Under the pieces are notes generated by a model that did no database searches, had not been told where the DNA came from, and was given only the letters and a program-made list of their open reading frames with translations. 64,000 bases of DNA from assembly GCA_910586315.1 (NCBI GenBank), contig CAJUIP010000014.1, forward strand, positions 13,755 to 77,754, written 5' to 3'. The position numbers were made by a program, and so were the translations under genes. This document shows, piece by piece, positions 7,702 through 16,680 of the stretch. Origin of the DNA: an uncultured Lachnospiraceae bacterium (lineage in GTDB: Bacteria > Bacillota > Clostridia > Lachnospirales > Lachnospiraceae). How positions within the stretch are numbered: the first letter of the stretch is position 1; the number at the start of each line of letters is the position of its first letter.

Positions 7702-10113
7702 ATGGCGCAATATAATCATACTGCCATTGAAAAAAAGTGGCGTGCAAATTGGAAAGAAAACCCGATCAACGTCAATGATGGAAAAAAAGAAAAATATTAT
7801 TGTCTGGATATGTTTCCGTATCCGTCCGGAAGCGGTCTGCATGTGGGTCACTGGAGAGGCTATGTAATTTCTGATGTGTGGAGCCGTTACCAGCTTTTAA
7901 AAGGAAAATATGTGATTCATCCTATGGGATGGGATGCCTTCGGTCTTCCGGCTGAGAACTATGCCATCAAAATGGGCGTTCATCCGGCAAAATCCACGGC
8001 TGAAAACGTGGAAAATATTAAGCGGCAGATCGGTGAAATCGCAGCCATTTATGACTGGGATATGGAAGTGAATACCACGGATCCTGGCTTTTATAAATGG
8101 ACCCAGTGGATTTTTGTTCAGATGTTTAAAAAAGGCCTGGCCTATGAAAAGGAGTTTCCCATCAACTGGTGTCCGTCCTGTAAAACAGGCCTTGCCAATG
8201 AGGAAGTAGTAAACGGCTGCTGCGAGCGCTGCGGAACCACGGTTACCAAGAAGAATCTGCGCCAGTGGATGTTAAAGATTACCGCGTATGCAGACCGTCT
8301 ATTAAACGATCTGGATAAGCTTGACTGGCCGGAAAAGGTAAAGAAGATGCAGACCGACTGGATTGGAAAATCCTACGGCGCTGAGGTGGATTTCCCGGTG
8401 GAAGGCCGCGAGGAGAAGATCACCGTTTACACCACAAGGCCGGATACGCTCCACGGCGCCACCTTCATGGTACTGGCTCCGGAGCATAAGATGGCAAAAG
8501 GCCTGGCTACAGAAGAAACGAAGGAGGCCGTTGAAAAGTATATTTTTGACGCTTCCATGAAGTCTAACGTGGACCGTCTCCAGGATAAGGAAAAGACCGG
8601 CGTCTTCACAGGAACCTACGCCATTAACCCGCTGAATGGAAAGAAGGTTCCCATCTGGCTGTCCGATTATGTACTGGCTGATTACGGTACGGGGGCCATT
8701 ATGTGCGTTCCGGCACATGACGACCGTGACTTTGAGTTCGCAAAGAAATTTAATATTCCGATTATTCAGGTTATCGCAAAGGACGGACAGGAAATTGAAA
8801 CTATGACAGAGGCCTATACTGAGGCAAACGGAATCATGATCAATTCCGGCGACTGGAACGGAATGGAGTCCGCTGTGTTAAAAAAAGAAGCGCCCGTCAT
8901 GATTGAAAAAATGGGAATTGGTAAGAAGACTGTTAATTACAAACTCCGCGACTGGGTATTCTCCCGTCAGCGTTACTGGGGCGAGCCGATTCCGATTATC
9001 CACTGCCCCAAGTGCGGAAATGTTCCGGTGCCGGAGGACCAGCTTCCCCTTACATTACCGGAGGTTGAGAGTTACCAGCCCACAGGGACAGGAGAATCCC
9101 CGTTGGCTGCCATTGACTGGTGGGTAAACACGACCTGTCCATGCTGCGGAGGCCCCGCAAAGAGAGAGACTAACACCATGCCTCAGTGGGCAGGCTCTTC
9201 CTGGTATTTCCTGCGCTATGTGGATAATAAGAATGACAAAGAGCTGGTTTCCAGAGAGAAGGCGGACAAATACCTGCCCGTGGATATGTATATCGGCGGT
9301 GTGGAGCATGCCGTTCTGCATCTTTTGTATTCCAGATTCTACACCAAGTTCCTCCACGACATCGGAGTCGTAGATTTTGACGAGCCTTTTACAAAGCTTT
9401 TTAACCAGGGAATGATTACCGGAAAGAACGGCATCAAGATGAGTAAGTCCAAAGGAAATGTGGTTTCTCCGGATGATCTGGTAAGAGACTACGGCTGCGA
9501 TTCCCTGAGAATGTATGAACTGTTCGTGGGGCCGCCGGAGCTGGATGCCGAGTGGGACGACCGTGGAATTGAGGGAGTTTCCAGATTTTTAAATCGTTTC
9601 TATAATCTAGTCATGGACAGTAAGGACAAAGATGTGAAGGAAACGAAGGAGATGGTGAAGCTGCGCCATAAGCTGGTATATGATATCGAAACCAGATTTA
9701 ACCAGTTCAGCTTGAATACCGTCGTTTCCGGTTTTATGGAGTATAACAACAAGTTCATGGAGCTGGCAAAGAAAGAGGGCGGAATCGACAAAGAGACGTT
9801 AAAGACCTTTGTTATCCTTCTGGCTCCCTTTGCTCCCCATCTTGGCGAGGAACTGTGGAGGGAGCTTGGCGGTACCGACAGCGTGTTCCATGCATCCTGG
9901 CCGGAGTGCGATACGGAGGCCATGAAGGACGATGAAATCGAGATCGCCGTACAGATAAATGGTAAGACGAAAGGCGTGATCACCGTTCCCGCTGATATCT
10001 CCAAAGAGGAGGCCATCGCTGCAGGAAAAGAGGCCGTAAAGAGCAAAATTACAGGCGCCATTGTTAAAGAAATTTATGTTCCAAAGAAAATTGTGAATAT
10101 TGTAGCAAAATAA
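7702..10113 (+). CDS. leuS: Leucyl-tRNA synthetase
   Basis: This 803-residue class I enzyme charges tRNA-Leu with leucine in the cytoplasm. It has the HIGH-type motif HVGH at residues 47-50, a zinc-like CPSC/CERC pair, the CP1 editing region (TTRPDTLHG, VPAHDDRDFEFA), the KMSKS loop at 579-583, and the C-terminal anticodon-binding region. The ATG at 7702 has a GGAGGAG site and gives the normal N-terminus. A T-box and a family C repeat precede it, and a strong terminator follows. Length and motifs are normal for bacterial LeuS. Confidence 0.97.
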   Translation: MAQYNHTAIEKKWRANWKENPINVNDGKKEKYYCLDMFPYPSGSGLHVGHWRGYVISDVWSRYQLLKGKYVIHPMGWDAFGLPAENYAIKMGVHPAKSTAENVENIKRQIGEIAAIYDWDMEVNTTDPGFYKWTQWIFVQMFKKGLAYEKEFPINWCPSCKTGLANEEVVNGCCERCGTTVTKKNLRQWMLKITAYADRLLNDLDKLDWPEKVKKMQTDWIGKSYGAEVDFPVEGREEKITVYTTRPDTLHGATFMVLAPEHKMAKGLATEETKEAVEKYIFDASMKSNVDRLQDKEKTGVFTGTYAINPLNGKKVPIWLSDYVLADYGTGAIMCVPAHDDRDFEFAKKFNIPIIQVIAKDGQEIETMTEAYTEANGIMINSGDWNGMESAVLKKEAPVMIEKMGIGKKTVNYKLRDWVFSRQRYWGEPIPIIHCPKCGNVPVPEDQLPLTLPEVESYQPTGTGESPLAAIDWWVNTTCPCCGGPAKRETNTMPQWAGSSWYFLRYVDNKNDKELVSREKADKYLPVDMYIGGVEHAVLHLLYSRFYTKFLHDIGVVDFDEPFTKLFNQGMITGKNGIKMSKSKGNVVSPDDLVRDYGCDSLRMYELFVGPPELDAEWDDRGIEGVSRFLNRFYNLVMDSKDKDVKETKEMVKLRHKLVYDIETRFNQFSLNTVVSGFMEYNNKFMELAKKEGGIDKETLKTFVILLAPFAPHLGEELWRELGGTDSVFHASWPECDTEAMKDDEIEIAVQINGKTKGVITVPADISKEEAIAAGKEAVKSKITGAIVKEIYVPKKIVNIVAK

Positions 10114-10122
10114 AAGGGAAAG

Positions 10123-10160
10123 AACCGCAGGCATTCCACGAAAGGGTGGGGCCTGCGGTT
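10123..10160 (+). terminator. Terminator of leuS
   Basis: AACCGCAGGC pairs perfectly with GCCTGCGGTT, followed by a T/G-rich tract (GTTGTTGTT). It lies ten bases after the stop codon. Confidence 0.75.
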
Positions 10161-10269
10161 GTTGTTGTTCCCTGCCCGGTTAATCACTCCGTTTATTGAC
10201 CGGGAGCCAGTATCATAATGGGGCCAAAGCATATGCGCCTTTGCCACAGACAATCTTAAATGGGAATAT

Positions 10270-10326
10270 GCATCTTCTTGTCCGCTAAAAGCGGGCAAGA
10301 AGATGCCCCCTCCCGTGAATAGTAAC
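10270..10326 (+). repeat. Dispersed repeat family D, copy 1
   Basis: The hairpin GCATCTTCTTGTCCGC / GCGGGCAAGAAGATGC is followed by CCCGTGAATAGTAAC, the right end also seen in copy 3 at 34587. The left end is not clear. The rest of the 10161-10446 gap holds only the promoter at 10367. Confidence 0.7.
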
Positions 10327-10366
10327 ACGTCGTGGGCGGGAATCTCCGTGCGGAGAAAGAAAAAGG

Positions 10367-10396
10367 TGGACATTTGAGGGCAGATACGTTTATAAT
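10367..10396 (+). promoter_or_regulatory. Promoter of the S9 peptidase gene
   Basis: TGGACA, 18 bases, TATAAT, about 50 bases before the start codon. Confidence 0.6.
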
Positions 10397-10446
10397 AGTT
10401 ATAGGAAATTTATAGTATCTAAATTAAGTATTAGGGGGTATTTTTT

Positions 10447-12423
10447 ATGAAGAAAATTGGAATCAATGATTTTACCTTTTACAACTATCCTACCTGTCTG
10501 GTCATGGCGCCGGACGGTAAGCATGGAGCTATGGCCGTGGTGAATGCAAACGAGAAAGATAACTGCTATGATTCCTGCCTGTGGCTTTATGATGCAGGAT
10601 GCGGCAGCGTGAGAAAACTCACCGGCGGAAAGAAGGAAAGAAAGTTCCTCTGGCTGGATTCTGAAACCATCCTGTTTACGGCCAACCGGGAAAAATCCTA
10701 TGCGGAAAAGGTAAAAGACGGAGAGGACTGGACCTGTTTTTACACCATCGACATCAGCGGCGGTGAGGCACAGTTCGCTTTTGCAGTGCCATTCACGGTG
10801 GCAAAGATGAAGCTTGCGGGGAAAAAGCTTATTATGACTGTAAAATATGACTACAATAAACCGGATTTTGCCCGCATGGAAGAGGATGAAAAGAAAGAGG
10901 CCATGAAGACCTGGAAAGAAGAGAAAGACTACGAGGTATTTGATGAGCTTCCTTTCTGGGCCAATGGGCAGGGGATTGTGAATAAAAAGAGAAGCCGGCT
11001 CGCTGTCTATGACATGGAGACAGGAGAATCAAAGATTGTAAGCCAGGATTATGCGAATGTGGAGGGCTTCTGGGTGGAAGGAGACCAGGTCCTTTATATT
11101 GAAAGTCTGTACACCGATAAAAAAGATGTATATCAGGGGCTTATGTCCTATCATATTTCCGATGGTGCGACAGAAACCCTGGTGGAACAGAAAGACATGA
11201 GTCTGGACTATGCATGTATTTTAAAGGGAAAAGTGACCTTCTTCGGCTCCTATATGAAGGATTATGGTTTCAACGAAAATGACAAGCTTTATACATTGGA
11301 AAATGGAAAGGTGACCCTGCTTTCGGATTTTGACGACAGCATCCATAATTCCATTTGCTGTGACTGTAAATTTGTGGACGGCGCCGGTTTTGCACACGAT
11401 GATAACTATATTTATTTTATTTCTACCTTAAGAAAGCAGTCTGTCATCAGGCGGTTTGATGCCGATGGAAATCTGGAGACGCTGGTGGACAGACAGGGCA
11501 GCGTCCATACCATTGATCTTTGCGGCGATACGATATACTTTACGGGAATGCGCGACATGGGTCTTACAGAGGCGTACAGCTTTGACGGGAAAGAAGAGAA
11601 GAAGCTGACTTCCTTTAACGATTCCATTATAGCCGAGAGAAATGTGCTTCCGGTGGAGGAATTTACCTTTACATATAAGGGACTGGAGCTGGATGGATAT
11701 GTGATTAAGCCGGCGGATTATGATCCTAATAAGACATATCCGGGAATTCTTACCATTCACGGCGGTCCCAGAGCCACCTTTGGCCCCACCTTCTTCCATG
11801 AGAACGAGGTGTTTGCAAACGCCGGATACTTTGTATTCTTCACCAACCCTCTGGGAAGCGACGGACGCGGCAACGCCTTTGCCGATCTTTCCGGAAGACA
11901 TGGGAGCGTGGACTTTGACCATTGCATGGCAGTGACGGATGAGGTTTTAAAACGTTATCCGCAGATTGATGAAAAGCGCCTGGGAGTTATGGGCGGCAGC
12001 TACGGCGGCTTTATGACCAACTGGGTTGTGGGAAATACTACAAGATTCGCGGCGGCCGCATCCCAGAGAAGCATTTCCAACTGGGTTTCCAAGTGTATGA
12101 CCACGGATATCGGATATTATTTCAATATGGATCAGATCAAGGCCGATCCCTGGTCCAGCGCCGATAAGATGTGGACCCACTCCCCGTTAAAATATGCCAA
12201 TATGGCAAAGACGCCCACGTTATTTATCCAGTCAGATGAAGACTACCGCTGCTGGATGGGCGATGCTATTCAGATGTTCTCTGCCTTAAAATATTTCGGT
12301 GTGGAGGCGAGATTGTGTCTGTTCCATGGAGAGAACCACGAACTGTCCCGCTCCGGCAAACCCACCCACAGGATTCGCAGAATGACGGAAATGATGAACT
12401 GGTTTGATAAGTACCTGAAATAA
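10447..12423 (+). CDS. S9 family serine peptidase (acylaminoacyl-peptidase/prolyl oligopeptidase type)
   Basis: The 658-residue protein combines an N-terminal beta-propeller-like region (about 1-390) with a C-terminal alpha/beta hydrolase domain. Such enzymes remove short or N-acylated peptide ends in the cytoplasm. The catalytic triad can be read as Ser518 in GGSYGGF, Asp599 in DEDYR and His631 in GENHEL. The oxyanion region ILTIHGGPRA is typical. No signal peptide is present. The start at 10447 has an AGGGGG site. It appears to be a single-gene unit. Confidence 0.9.
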   Translation: MKKIGINDFTFYNYPTCLVMAPDGKHGAMAVVNANEKDNCYDSCLWLYDAGCGSVRKLTGGKKERKFLWLDSETILFTANREKSYAEKVKDGEDWTCFYTIDISGGEAQFAFAVPFTVAKMKLAGKKLIMTVKYDYNKPDFARMEEDEKKEAMKTWKEEKDYEVFDELPFWANGQGIVNKKRSRLAVYDMETGESKIVSQDYANVEGFWVEGDQVLYIESLYTDKKDVYQGLMSYHISDGATETLVEQKDMSLDYACILKGKVTFFGSYMKDYGFNENDKLYTLENGKVTLLSDFDDSIHNSICCDCKFVDGAGFAHDDNYIYFISTLRKQSVIRRFDADGNLETLVDRQGSVHTIDLCGDTIYFTGMRDMGLTEAYSFDGKEEKKLTSFNDSIIAERNVLPVEEFTFTYKGLELDGYVIKPADYDPNKTYPGILTIHGGPRATFGPTFFHENEVFANAGYFVFFTNPLGSDGRGNAFADLSGRHGSVDFDHCMAVTDEVLKRYPQIDEKRLGVMGGSYGGFMTNWVVGNTTRFAAAASQRSISNWVSKCMTTDIGYYFNMDQIKADPWSSADKMWTHSPLKYANMAKTPTLFIQSDEDYRCWMGDAIQMFSALKYFGVEARLCLFHGENHELSRSGKPTHRIRRMTEMMNWFDKYLK

Positions 12424-12427
12424 ATGC

Positions 12428-12512
12428 TTACAGTTCGCAGGGCGGGGAAAAACGCCCGATGCTTCTTGCCCGCGGTATGCGGGCAAGAAGATGTCCTCCC
12501 GTGAAGAACAAC
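12428..12512 (+). repeat. Dispersed repeat family D, copy 2
   Basis: It begins just after the S9 peptidase stop with TTACAGTTCGC and GGGCGGGGAAAAACGCCC, followed by the hairpin CTTCTTGCCCGC/GCGGGCAAGAAG and a right end CTCCCGTGAA. It may serve as the peptidase gene's 3' structure, although no T-run is present. Confidence 0.7.
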
Positions 12513-12551
12513 AATAAGTGTGGCAAAAATCCGCCAATGCAAGATTTTCCA

Positions 12552-12580
12552 GTGACAATTCCTGGCAGACATGGTATACT
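12552..12580 (+). promoter_or_regulatory. Promoter of the secreted YkuD-like protein gene
   Basis: GTGACA, 17 bases, TATACT with an extended -10 (TGG). Confidence 0.6.
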
Positions 12581-12633
12581 AGCACTAGTTAGCAGATATT
12601 ACATCAGGTGGGCATGAAAGGGGAACGTTTTCT

Positions 12634-13464
12634 ATGCGTAAGCATTTTTATACAGCACTGGCAGTCTTTATTTTTGCGGGGTTCATGGAGCTTACTTCCA
12701 TTGCTGCCGTAAAAGAAACCGCCGTTGACACTATTACTCTGGAGCCGGATGCAGCCGGAGACGACGAGGTGCAGGTGGACTTAACCTGGAAGACAAGACA
12801 GGATAAAGGCAAATGGATCGAAGAGATGGGCATTGCCCAAGATGCAAACAGCCTGGTCCTGGTGCTCAACAATCTGGAAAACGGAGAGGAAGAAGAGTTT
12901 CCCACACAAGATGCCGAGGTCCCCAAAACCAGAATCCCGAGAAATCAGGTAGTTGGAAATTCCAGACTGACCTATTTTTCCAAGGGAACGGATGAGGAAT
13001 GGCGCGAGGTCTTTTCCATCAACTGTTTTATTTCCGGCGGTGCGGGAGAAGACAAGGATATTTATGGTGCGTATCGTTTGGAAAGCGCTTTTGGAATGGA
13101 GGAAAATCCGGGAAGTCTGGTTCCTTATCATCATCTTACCAGCAAAGATTACTGGATAACAGATCCGGAAGAAAGCGGATTTGGAAGTATCTATACGGTG
13201 GGACGAAGCGGCCCCCGGGTGGAAAGCAGCGTAAAACTTGAAAATATGAAGGCTTTTTCCAATTATGGAATGATTATAAAGCCTGAAACTGAGGGCGAAG
13301 CCTATCCGGCTCTGGTAGTAAACTGCCAGCAGGCCGACACGAATGACAGAACCCTTTGCGGGATCCAGTTGTCCCAGACCTACGTGAGAATGCTGATTCA
13401 GTCCATAGACGCAAATACGAGGATTCTCATCGGCAGGGAATTAGAAGATCTGGAAGGGATGTAA
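12634..13464 (+). CDS. Secreted protein resembling L,D-transpeptidases, active site altered
   Basis: The 276-residue protein has a signal peptide (basic MRKHF, hydrophobic 7-22, likely cleavage after about residue 25). Its middle, with GAYRLESAFGMEENPGSLVPY then YYW-like KDYWITDP, resembles YkuD/ErfK-type L,D-transpeptidases, which crosslink peptidoglycan outside the cell. In active members a HG motif and a SxGC-type Cys follow; here the matching region reads VVNCQQADTNDRTLCGIQL, so the His is not obvious and only a Cys near 249 may remain. It is therefore either a diverged enzyme or a binding protein with the same fold. The start has an AAGGGG site. Confidence 0.55.
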   Translation: MRKHFYTALAVFIFAGFMELTSIAAVKETAVDTITLEPDAAGDDEVQVDLTWKTRQDKGKWIEEMGIAQDANSLVLVLNNLENGEEEEFPTQDAEVPKTRIPRNQVVGNSRLTYFSKGTDEEWREVFSINCFISGGAGEDKDIYGAYRLESAFGMEENPGSLVPYHHLTSKDYWITDPEESGFGSIYTVGRSGPRVESSVKLENMKAFSNYGMIIKPETEGEAYPALVVNCQQADTNDRTLCGIQLSQTYVRMLIQSIDANTRILIGRELEDLEGM

Positions 13465-13481
13465 AACACAAAAGAAAAAGC

Positions 13482-13514
13482 GCAGGCGGTATGAGATGAC
13501 CGCCTGCATTTTTT
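13482..13514 (+). terminator. Terminator of the secreted protein gene
   Basis: GCAGGCGGT pairs with ACCGCCTGC, followed by TTTTTT. Strong and 18 bases after the stop. Confidence 0.85.
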
Positions 13515-13515
13515 A

Positions 13516-13593
13516 TTTACGCGAGCGACGAGCCCAAGCCCGTGCCTGCACGAGACCTTGGCGACTGCCACGAAACAAAAAGCACTTCGCGTT
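13516..13593 (+). repeat. Dispersed repeat family C, copy 2 (diverged)
   Basis: TTTACGCGAGCGACGAGCC, then GCACGAGACCTTGGCGACTGCC, matches copy 1 for about 60 bases, then diverges. It abuts the T-run of the preceding terminator. The following stretch to 13800 has no gene that I can support. Confidence 0.7.
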
Positions 13594-13800
13594 TAGGAAC
13601 GCAGATTTTCCCATAAGGCAAAAAGCATTTCGTGTAGAAGCCCCTGTCCCTGTTTGACTGCATGGGACAGAAAAGAGCAATGAGCTGTCATGCGGATTTG
13701 TTCCCGCATCCACAAAAGGCAGAATATTTAGATTGGAAAGATATGTAAATGAAAAAGATATTAAAAATCTGGAATTTATAAAAAGATTCTGGATTTTTTA

Positions 13801-13829
13801 TTGACAAGATCTTAAATCTGCATTATAAT
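13801..13829 (+). promoter_or_regulatory. Consensus promoter of the first Opp operon
   Basis: TTGACA, 17 bases, TATAAT: a perfect sigma-A consensus. The predicted start near 13836 leaves a leader of about 165 bases. Confidence 0.85.
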
Positions 13830-13834
13830 TTAAT

Positions 13835-13854
13835 AAATTTTAAATTTAAAATTT
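13835..13854. promoter_or_regulatory. 20-bp AT palindrome at the predicted transcription start
   Basis: AAATTTTAAATTTAAAATTT reads the same on both strands and begins six bases after the -10 box. Its position would suit a repressor, but AT-rich sequence makes chance palindromes more likely. Confidence 0.4.
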
Positions 13855-13999
13855 TAAATTAGGAACAGATAAAAAACGATACTTTTTGTTATTAATCAGA
13901 CTTAAGCCTGGATAATATGGAAAATGGTGGGACAGCGGCTTGGGATTTTGAAAAAGTTGTCCACATTTTATAGAAATATTTTTAACAGGAGGTAGTAAA

Positions 14000-15592
14000 G
14001 TGAAAAAAACTCGTATTGTATCTCTTTTTTTGGCCAGTGCCATGGTGATTTCCACCCTCGCCGGATGCGGCGGCGGAAGTTCTCCCACAACTGCAGCGAC
14101 AACCGCAGCAGGTGAAACTGCAGCAGCAGGCGAAACAACGGCGGCGGGTAATTCCGCAGGTACTTCGACGGAAGCCAAGTCCGTGAAAGATACCCTGACT
14201 CTGGCAGCTCAGACAGAGCCGGATACCATGGATCCCTGCCGTGGAAACGGTGTTTCCAACAACATTGTTATGAATCAGATATATGACGGCCTGGTTCGTT
14301 ATAATGAAGACGGTACTGTTGAGCCGCGTCTGGCGACGGAGTGGGAGCAGATCGATGATACCCATATACGTTTTAAACTGCGTGACGACGTAGTATTCAG
14401 CAATGGCAGTCCGTTCACCGCAGAGGACGTTCTCTATTCTCTGGCGCGTACGAAGAATGATTCCACGGCGATCTCCACGATGAGCTGGTATGATCCGGAA
14501 ACTTCCTACGCAGAAGATGATTATACGGTTGTAATTTCCATGTATCAGCCCTATGCTCCGGCTTTATATGTTCTGGCAGGCGGACGTACCTGGATTGGCG
14601 ATAAAGAGACAATGGAAGAGATGGGCGAAGAGAACTACGCAAGAAATCCTGTAGGTACAGGCGCGTATGCGTTAAGCGAGTGGGTTTCCGGTTCCAGCAT
14701 GCTTTTAACACGCAACGAGAAATACTGGGGCGAGCCGGCCAAGACTCCCAATGTCCGTATTAACTTTATTGCAGAGGAAGCCAACCGTATTATCGCTCTT
14801 GAAACAGGCGAAGCAGATTTGGCCTACTACATAGACGGCGCTGACGCCGCCCGCGTAGATGAGATTGACGGTTATCACGCAGAGCGCGGACCATCCTTCT
14901 CCTACTATCTGATCTGTCTGGCTATGGACAATGAAAAATTTGCGGACAAGCGTGTTCGTCACGCTCTGGCTTACGCCATTGACTTTAAGAACCTGACCGA
15001 CGCTTCCTTTGACGGCGAGGCCACAACCTTAGACGGCGTATATCCGAACATTGCAGAGGGCTTCAAGTCAGAAGGCATCTGGGAATACAATCCGGAAAAG
15101 GCAAAAGAGCTTCTGGCGGAAGCAGGCGTTTCCAACTTATCCTTTGAGCTTCATATTTTACCGGGTACCGTATACCAGAGAATGGCTGAAATCATCCAGA
15201 GCTACTGGGCAGCCATCGGCGTAACTGTAAATATTGAGCAGAGCGCTCTGGCAACTCGTGAAGCACAGGGACCGTGGGAGGCTTCCATCCGTGTGGCAAC
15301 GGCGGATGAGATTTCCAACATCCTGATCATCTATGAGAAGGCATTTGGTTCCCGTCTGGCTCCCAACGACGAGCATCTGGAAGAAATGTTACAGCAGTTA
15401 AAGCAGCTTTATAATACTGACGAGCGTGCAGCTTTGCTGGAAGAAATCCAGGATTACCTTTATGACCTTAAGTTCTCCATGCCGTTCGCAGAGACAGATT
15501 CCGTATTCGGTATGAGAGATACCTTACAGGGATTTGAGTTCAATGCACAATATAACAGATCCAATATTGCTGAATGGTACATAGAAGAATAA
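14000..15592 (+). CDS. Peptide/nickel-type ABC transporter substrate-binding lipoprotein
   Basis: The 530-residue protein is a family 5 extracellular solute-binding protein, which catches peptides or similar ligands for an Opp/Dpp transporter. It has a lipoprotein signal with the lipobox LAGC near residue 23, then a Thr/Ala/Gly-rich linker, then the SBP_bac_5 body (LAQTEPDTMDP, PFTAEDVLYSL, RNPVGTGAY, VRHALAYAID). It starts with GTG at 14000, preceded by an AGGAGG site. It is first in an operon with two permeases, two ATPases and three enzymes. A hairpin after the gene may keep the binding protein in excess over the transporter. Confidence 0.93.
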   Translation: MKKTRIVSLFLASAMVISTLAGCGGGSSPTTAATTAAGETAAAGETTAAGNSAGTSTEAKSVKDTLTLAAQTEPDTMDPCRGNGVSNNIVMNQIYDGLVRYNEDGTVEPRLATEWEQIDDTHIRFKLRDDVVFSNGSPFTAEDVLYSLARTKNDSTAISTMSWYDPETSYAEDDYTVVISMYQPYAPALYVLAGGRTWIGDKETMEEMGEENYARNPVGTGAYALSEWVSGSSMLLTRNEKYWGEPAKTPNVRINFIAEEANRIIALETGEADLAYYIDGADAARVDEIDGYHAERGPSFSYYLICLAMDNEKFADKRVRHALAYAIDFKNLTDASFDGEATTLDGVYPNIAEGFKSEGIWEYNPEKAKELLAEAGVSNLSFELHILPGTVYQRMAEIIQSYWAAIGVTVNIEQSALATREAQGPWEASIRVATADEISNILIIYEKAFGSRLAPNDEHLEEMLQQLKQLYNTDERAALLEEIQDYLYDLKFSMPFAETDSVFGMRDTLQGFEFNAQYNRSNIAEWYIEE

Positions 15593-15622
15593 ACCTTGCA
15601 CTAACTCTCACCAAATAGCCGT

Positions 15623-15668
15623 GCAGCCAGGGCATGAAATCTGTGTTCCTGGCTGCGCGTCGCTTTTT
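15623..15668 (+). terminator. Hairpin inside the Opp operon, after the binding protein gene
   Basis: GCAGCCAGG pairs with CCTGGCTGC, followed at a short distance by TTTTT. As the permease genes lack another visible promoter, it is probably a partial terminator or mRNA-protecting stem. Confidence 0.6.
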
Positions 15669-15701
15669 GGTGAAGGCCGTTGAAAATAAAGGAGTGTTTG
15701 C

Positions 15702-16679
15702 ATGATTAAATACATCGGAAAACGTATTCTGATGCTGGTTCCCGTATTGCTTGGCGTTGTGCTGCTGGTTTTCAGTATGATGTATTTTTCTCCCGGTAAT
15801 GCCGAGGACTATATTCTGGGAGATATGGCAACAGAAGAAGATAAAGAAGCGTTTCGTGAAGAACATGGACTGAATGAGCCCTTTGTAATTCAGTATATCA
15901 ACTATGTAAAGGACGCCCTTCGCGGCGATCTTGGTATTTCCTATACCACCAAACAGCCGGTTGCAGAGGAGATTTTTAAGCGTTTCCCCACCACCTTTAA
16001 GCTCGCTCTCTTAAGTACCCTCTGGTCCATTGTGATTGGAATCACCATAGGAATTATATCGGCCGTACGTCAGTACTCCATACTGGATAATGTCACCAGG
16101 CTGATTGCCATGCTGGGCGTGTCCATCCCCACCTTCTGGGAAGGACTGATGTTAATTATTTTGTTTTCTGTTCAACTGGCCCTGCTTCCTGCATCGGGCT
16201 TTACTACTTGGAAGCACTGGATTTTGCCGTCCTTTACCATTGGAACCCATTCGGCGGCAACCGTTATGCGTATGATGCGCTCCAGTATGCTGGAGGCCAT
16301 CCGCCAGGATTATATCACCACTGCCAAGTCCAAAGGACAGACTAATTTTGTGGTTGTAACAAAGCACGCCTTAAGAAATGCCATCATTCCGGTTATGACT
16401 CTGGTCGGCGTAAACTTTGGTAAGCTTTTGGGCGGTTCCGCCATCACTGAAATTGTATTCTCCATCCCCGGACTGGGCAACCTGATTATTGATGGAATTA
16501 AAGTAAAGAACGCGCCTCTGGTACAGGGAGGCATCCTTGTGATTGCGCTGGCCATGGCTCTCTGCAACCTGCTCATAGATGTGCTGTACGCCTATGTGGA
16601 TCCCAGAATCCGTTCTCAGTACGTGAAGCCAAAGGTAAAGCTGGCGCAAAAATCTGCGACAACAGAGGAGGAGAAATAG
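15702..16679 (+). CDS. Opp/Dpp-type ABC transporter permease (OppB-like)
   Basis: The 325-residue membrane protein has the OppB/DppB layout: one N-terminal membrane segment (about 9-30), an extracytoplasmic domain, and five more segments. The cytoplasmic loop carries the family EAA-type motif (YITTAKSKGQTNFVVVTKHALRN) that contacts the ATPases. It forms the pore with the next gene's product. The start has an AAAGGAG site. The stop lies one base before the next start, so the genes are tightly coupled. Confidence 0.92.
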   Translation: MIKYIGKRILMLVPVLLGVVLLVFSMMYFSPGNAEDYILGDMATEEDKEAFREEHGLNEPFVIQYINYVKDALRGDLGISYTTKQPVAEEIFKRFPTTFKLALLSTLWSIVIGITIGIISAVRQYSILDNVTRLIAMLGVSIPTFWEGLMLIILFSVQLALLPASGFTTWKHWILPSFTIGTHSAATVMRMMRSSMLEAIRQDYITTAKSKGQTNFVVVTKHALRNAIIPVMTLVGVNFGKLLGGSAITEIVFSIPGLGNLIIDGIKVKNAPLVQGGILVIALAMALCNLLIDVLYAYVDPRIRSQYVKPKVKLAQKSATTEEEK

Positions 16680-16680
16680 T

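Noticed and set aside
7518..7715. Short protein encoded across the family C repeat (MLARDLGDCRDNLRN)
   Set aside because: No ribosome site, and the open frame follows from the repeat; diverged copies do not keep it.
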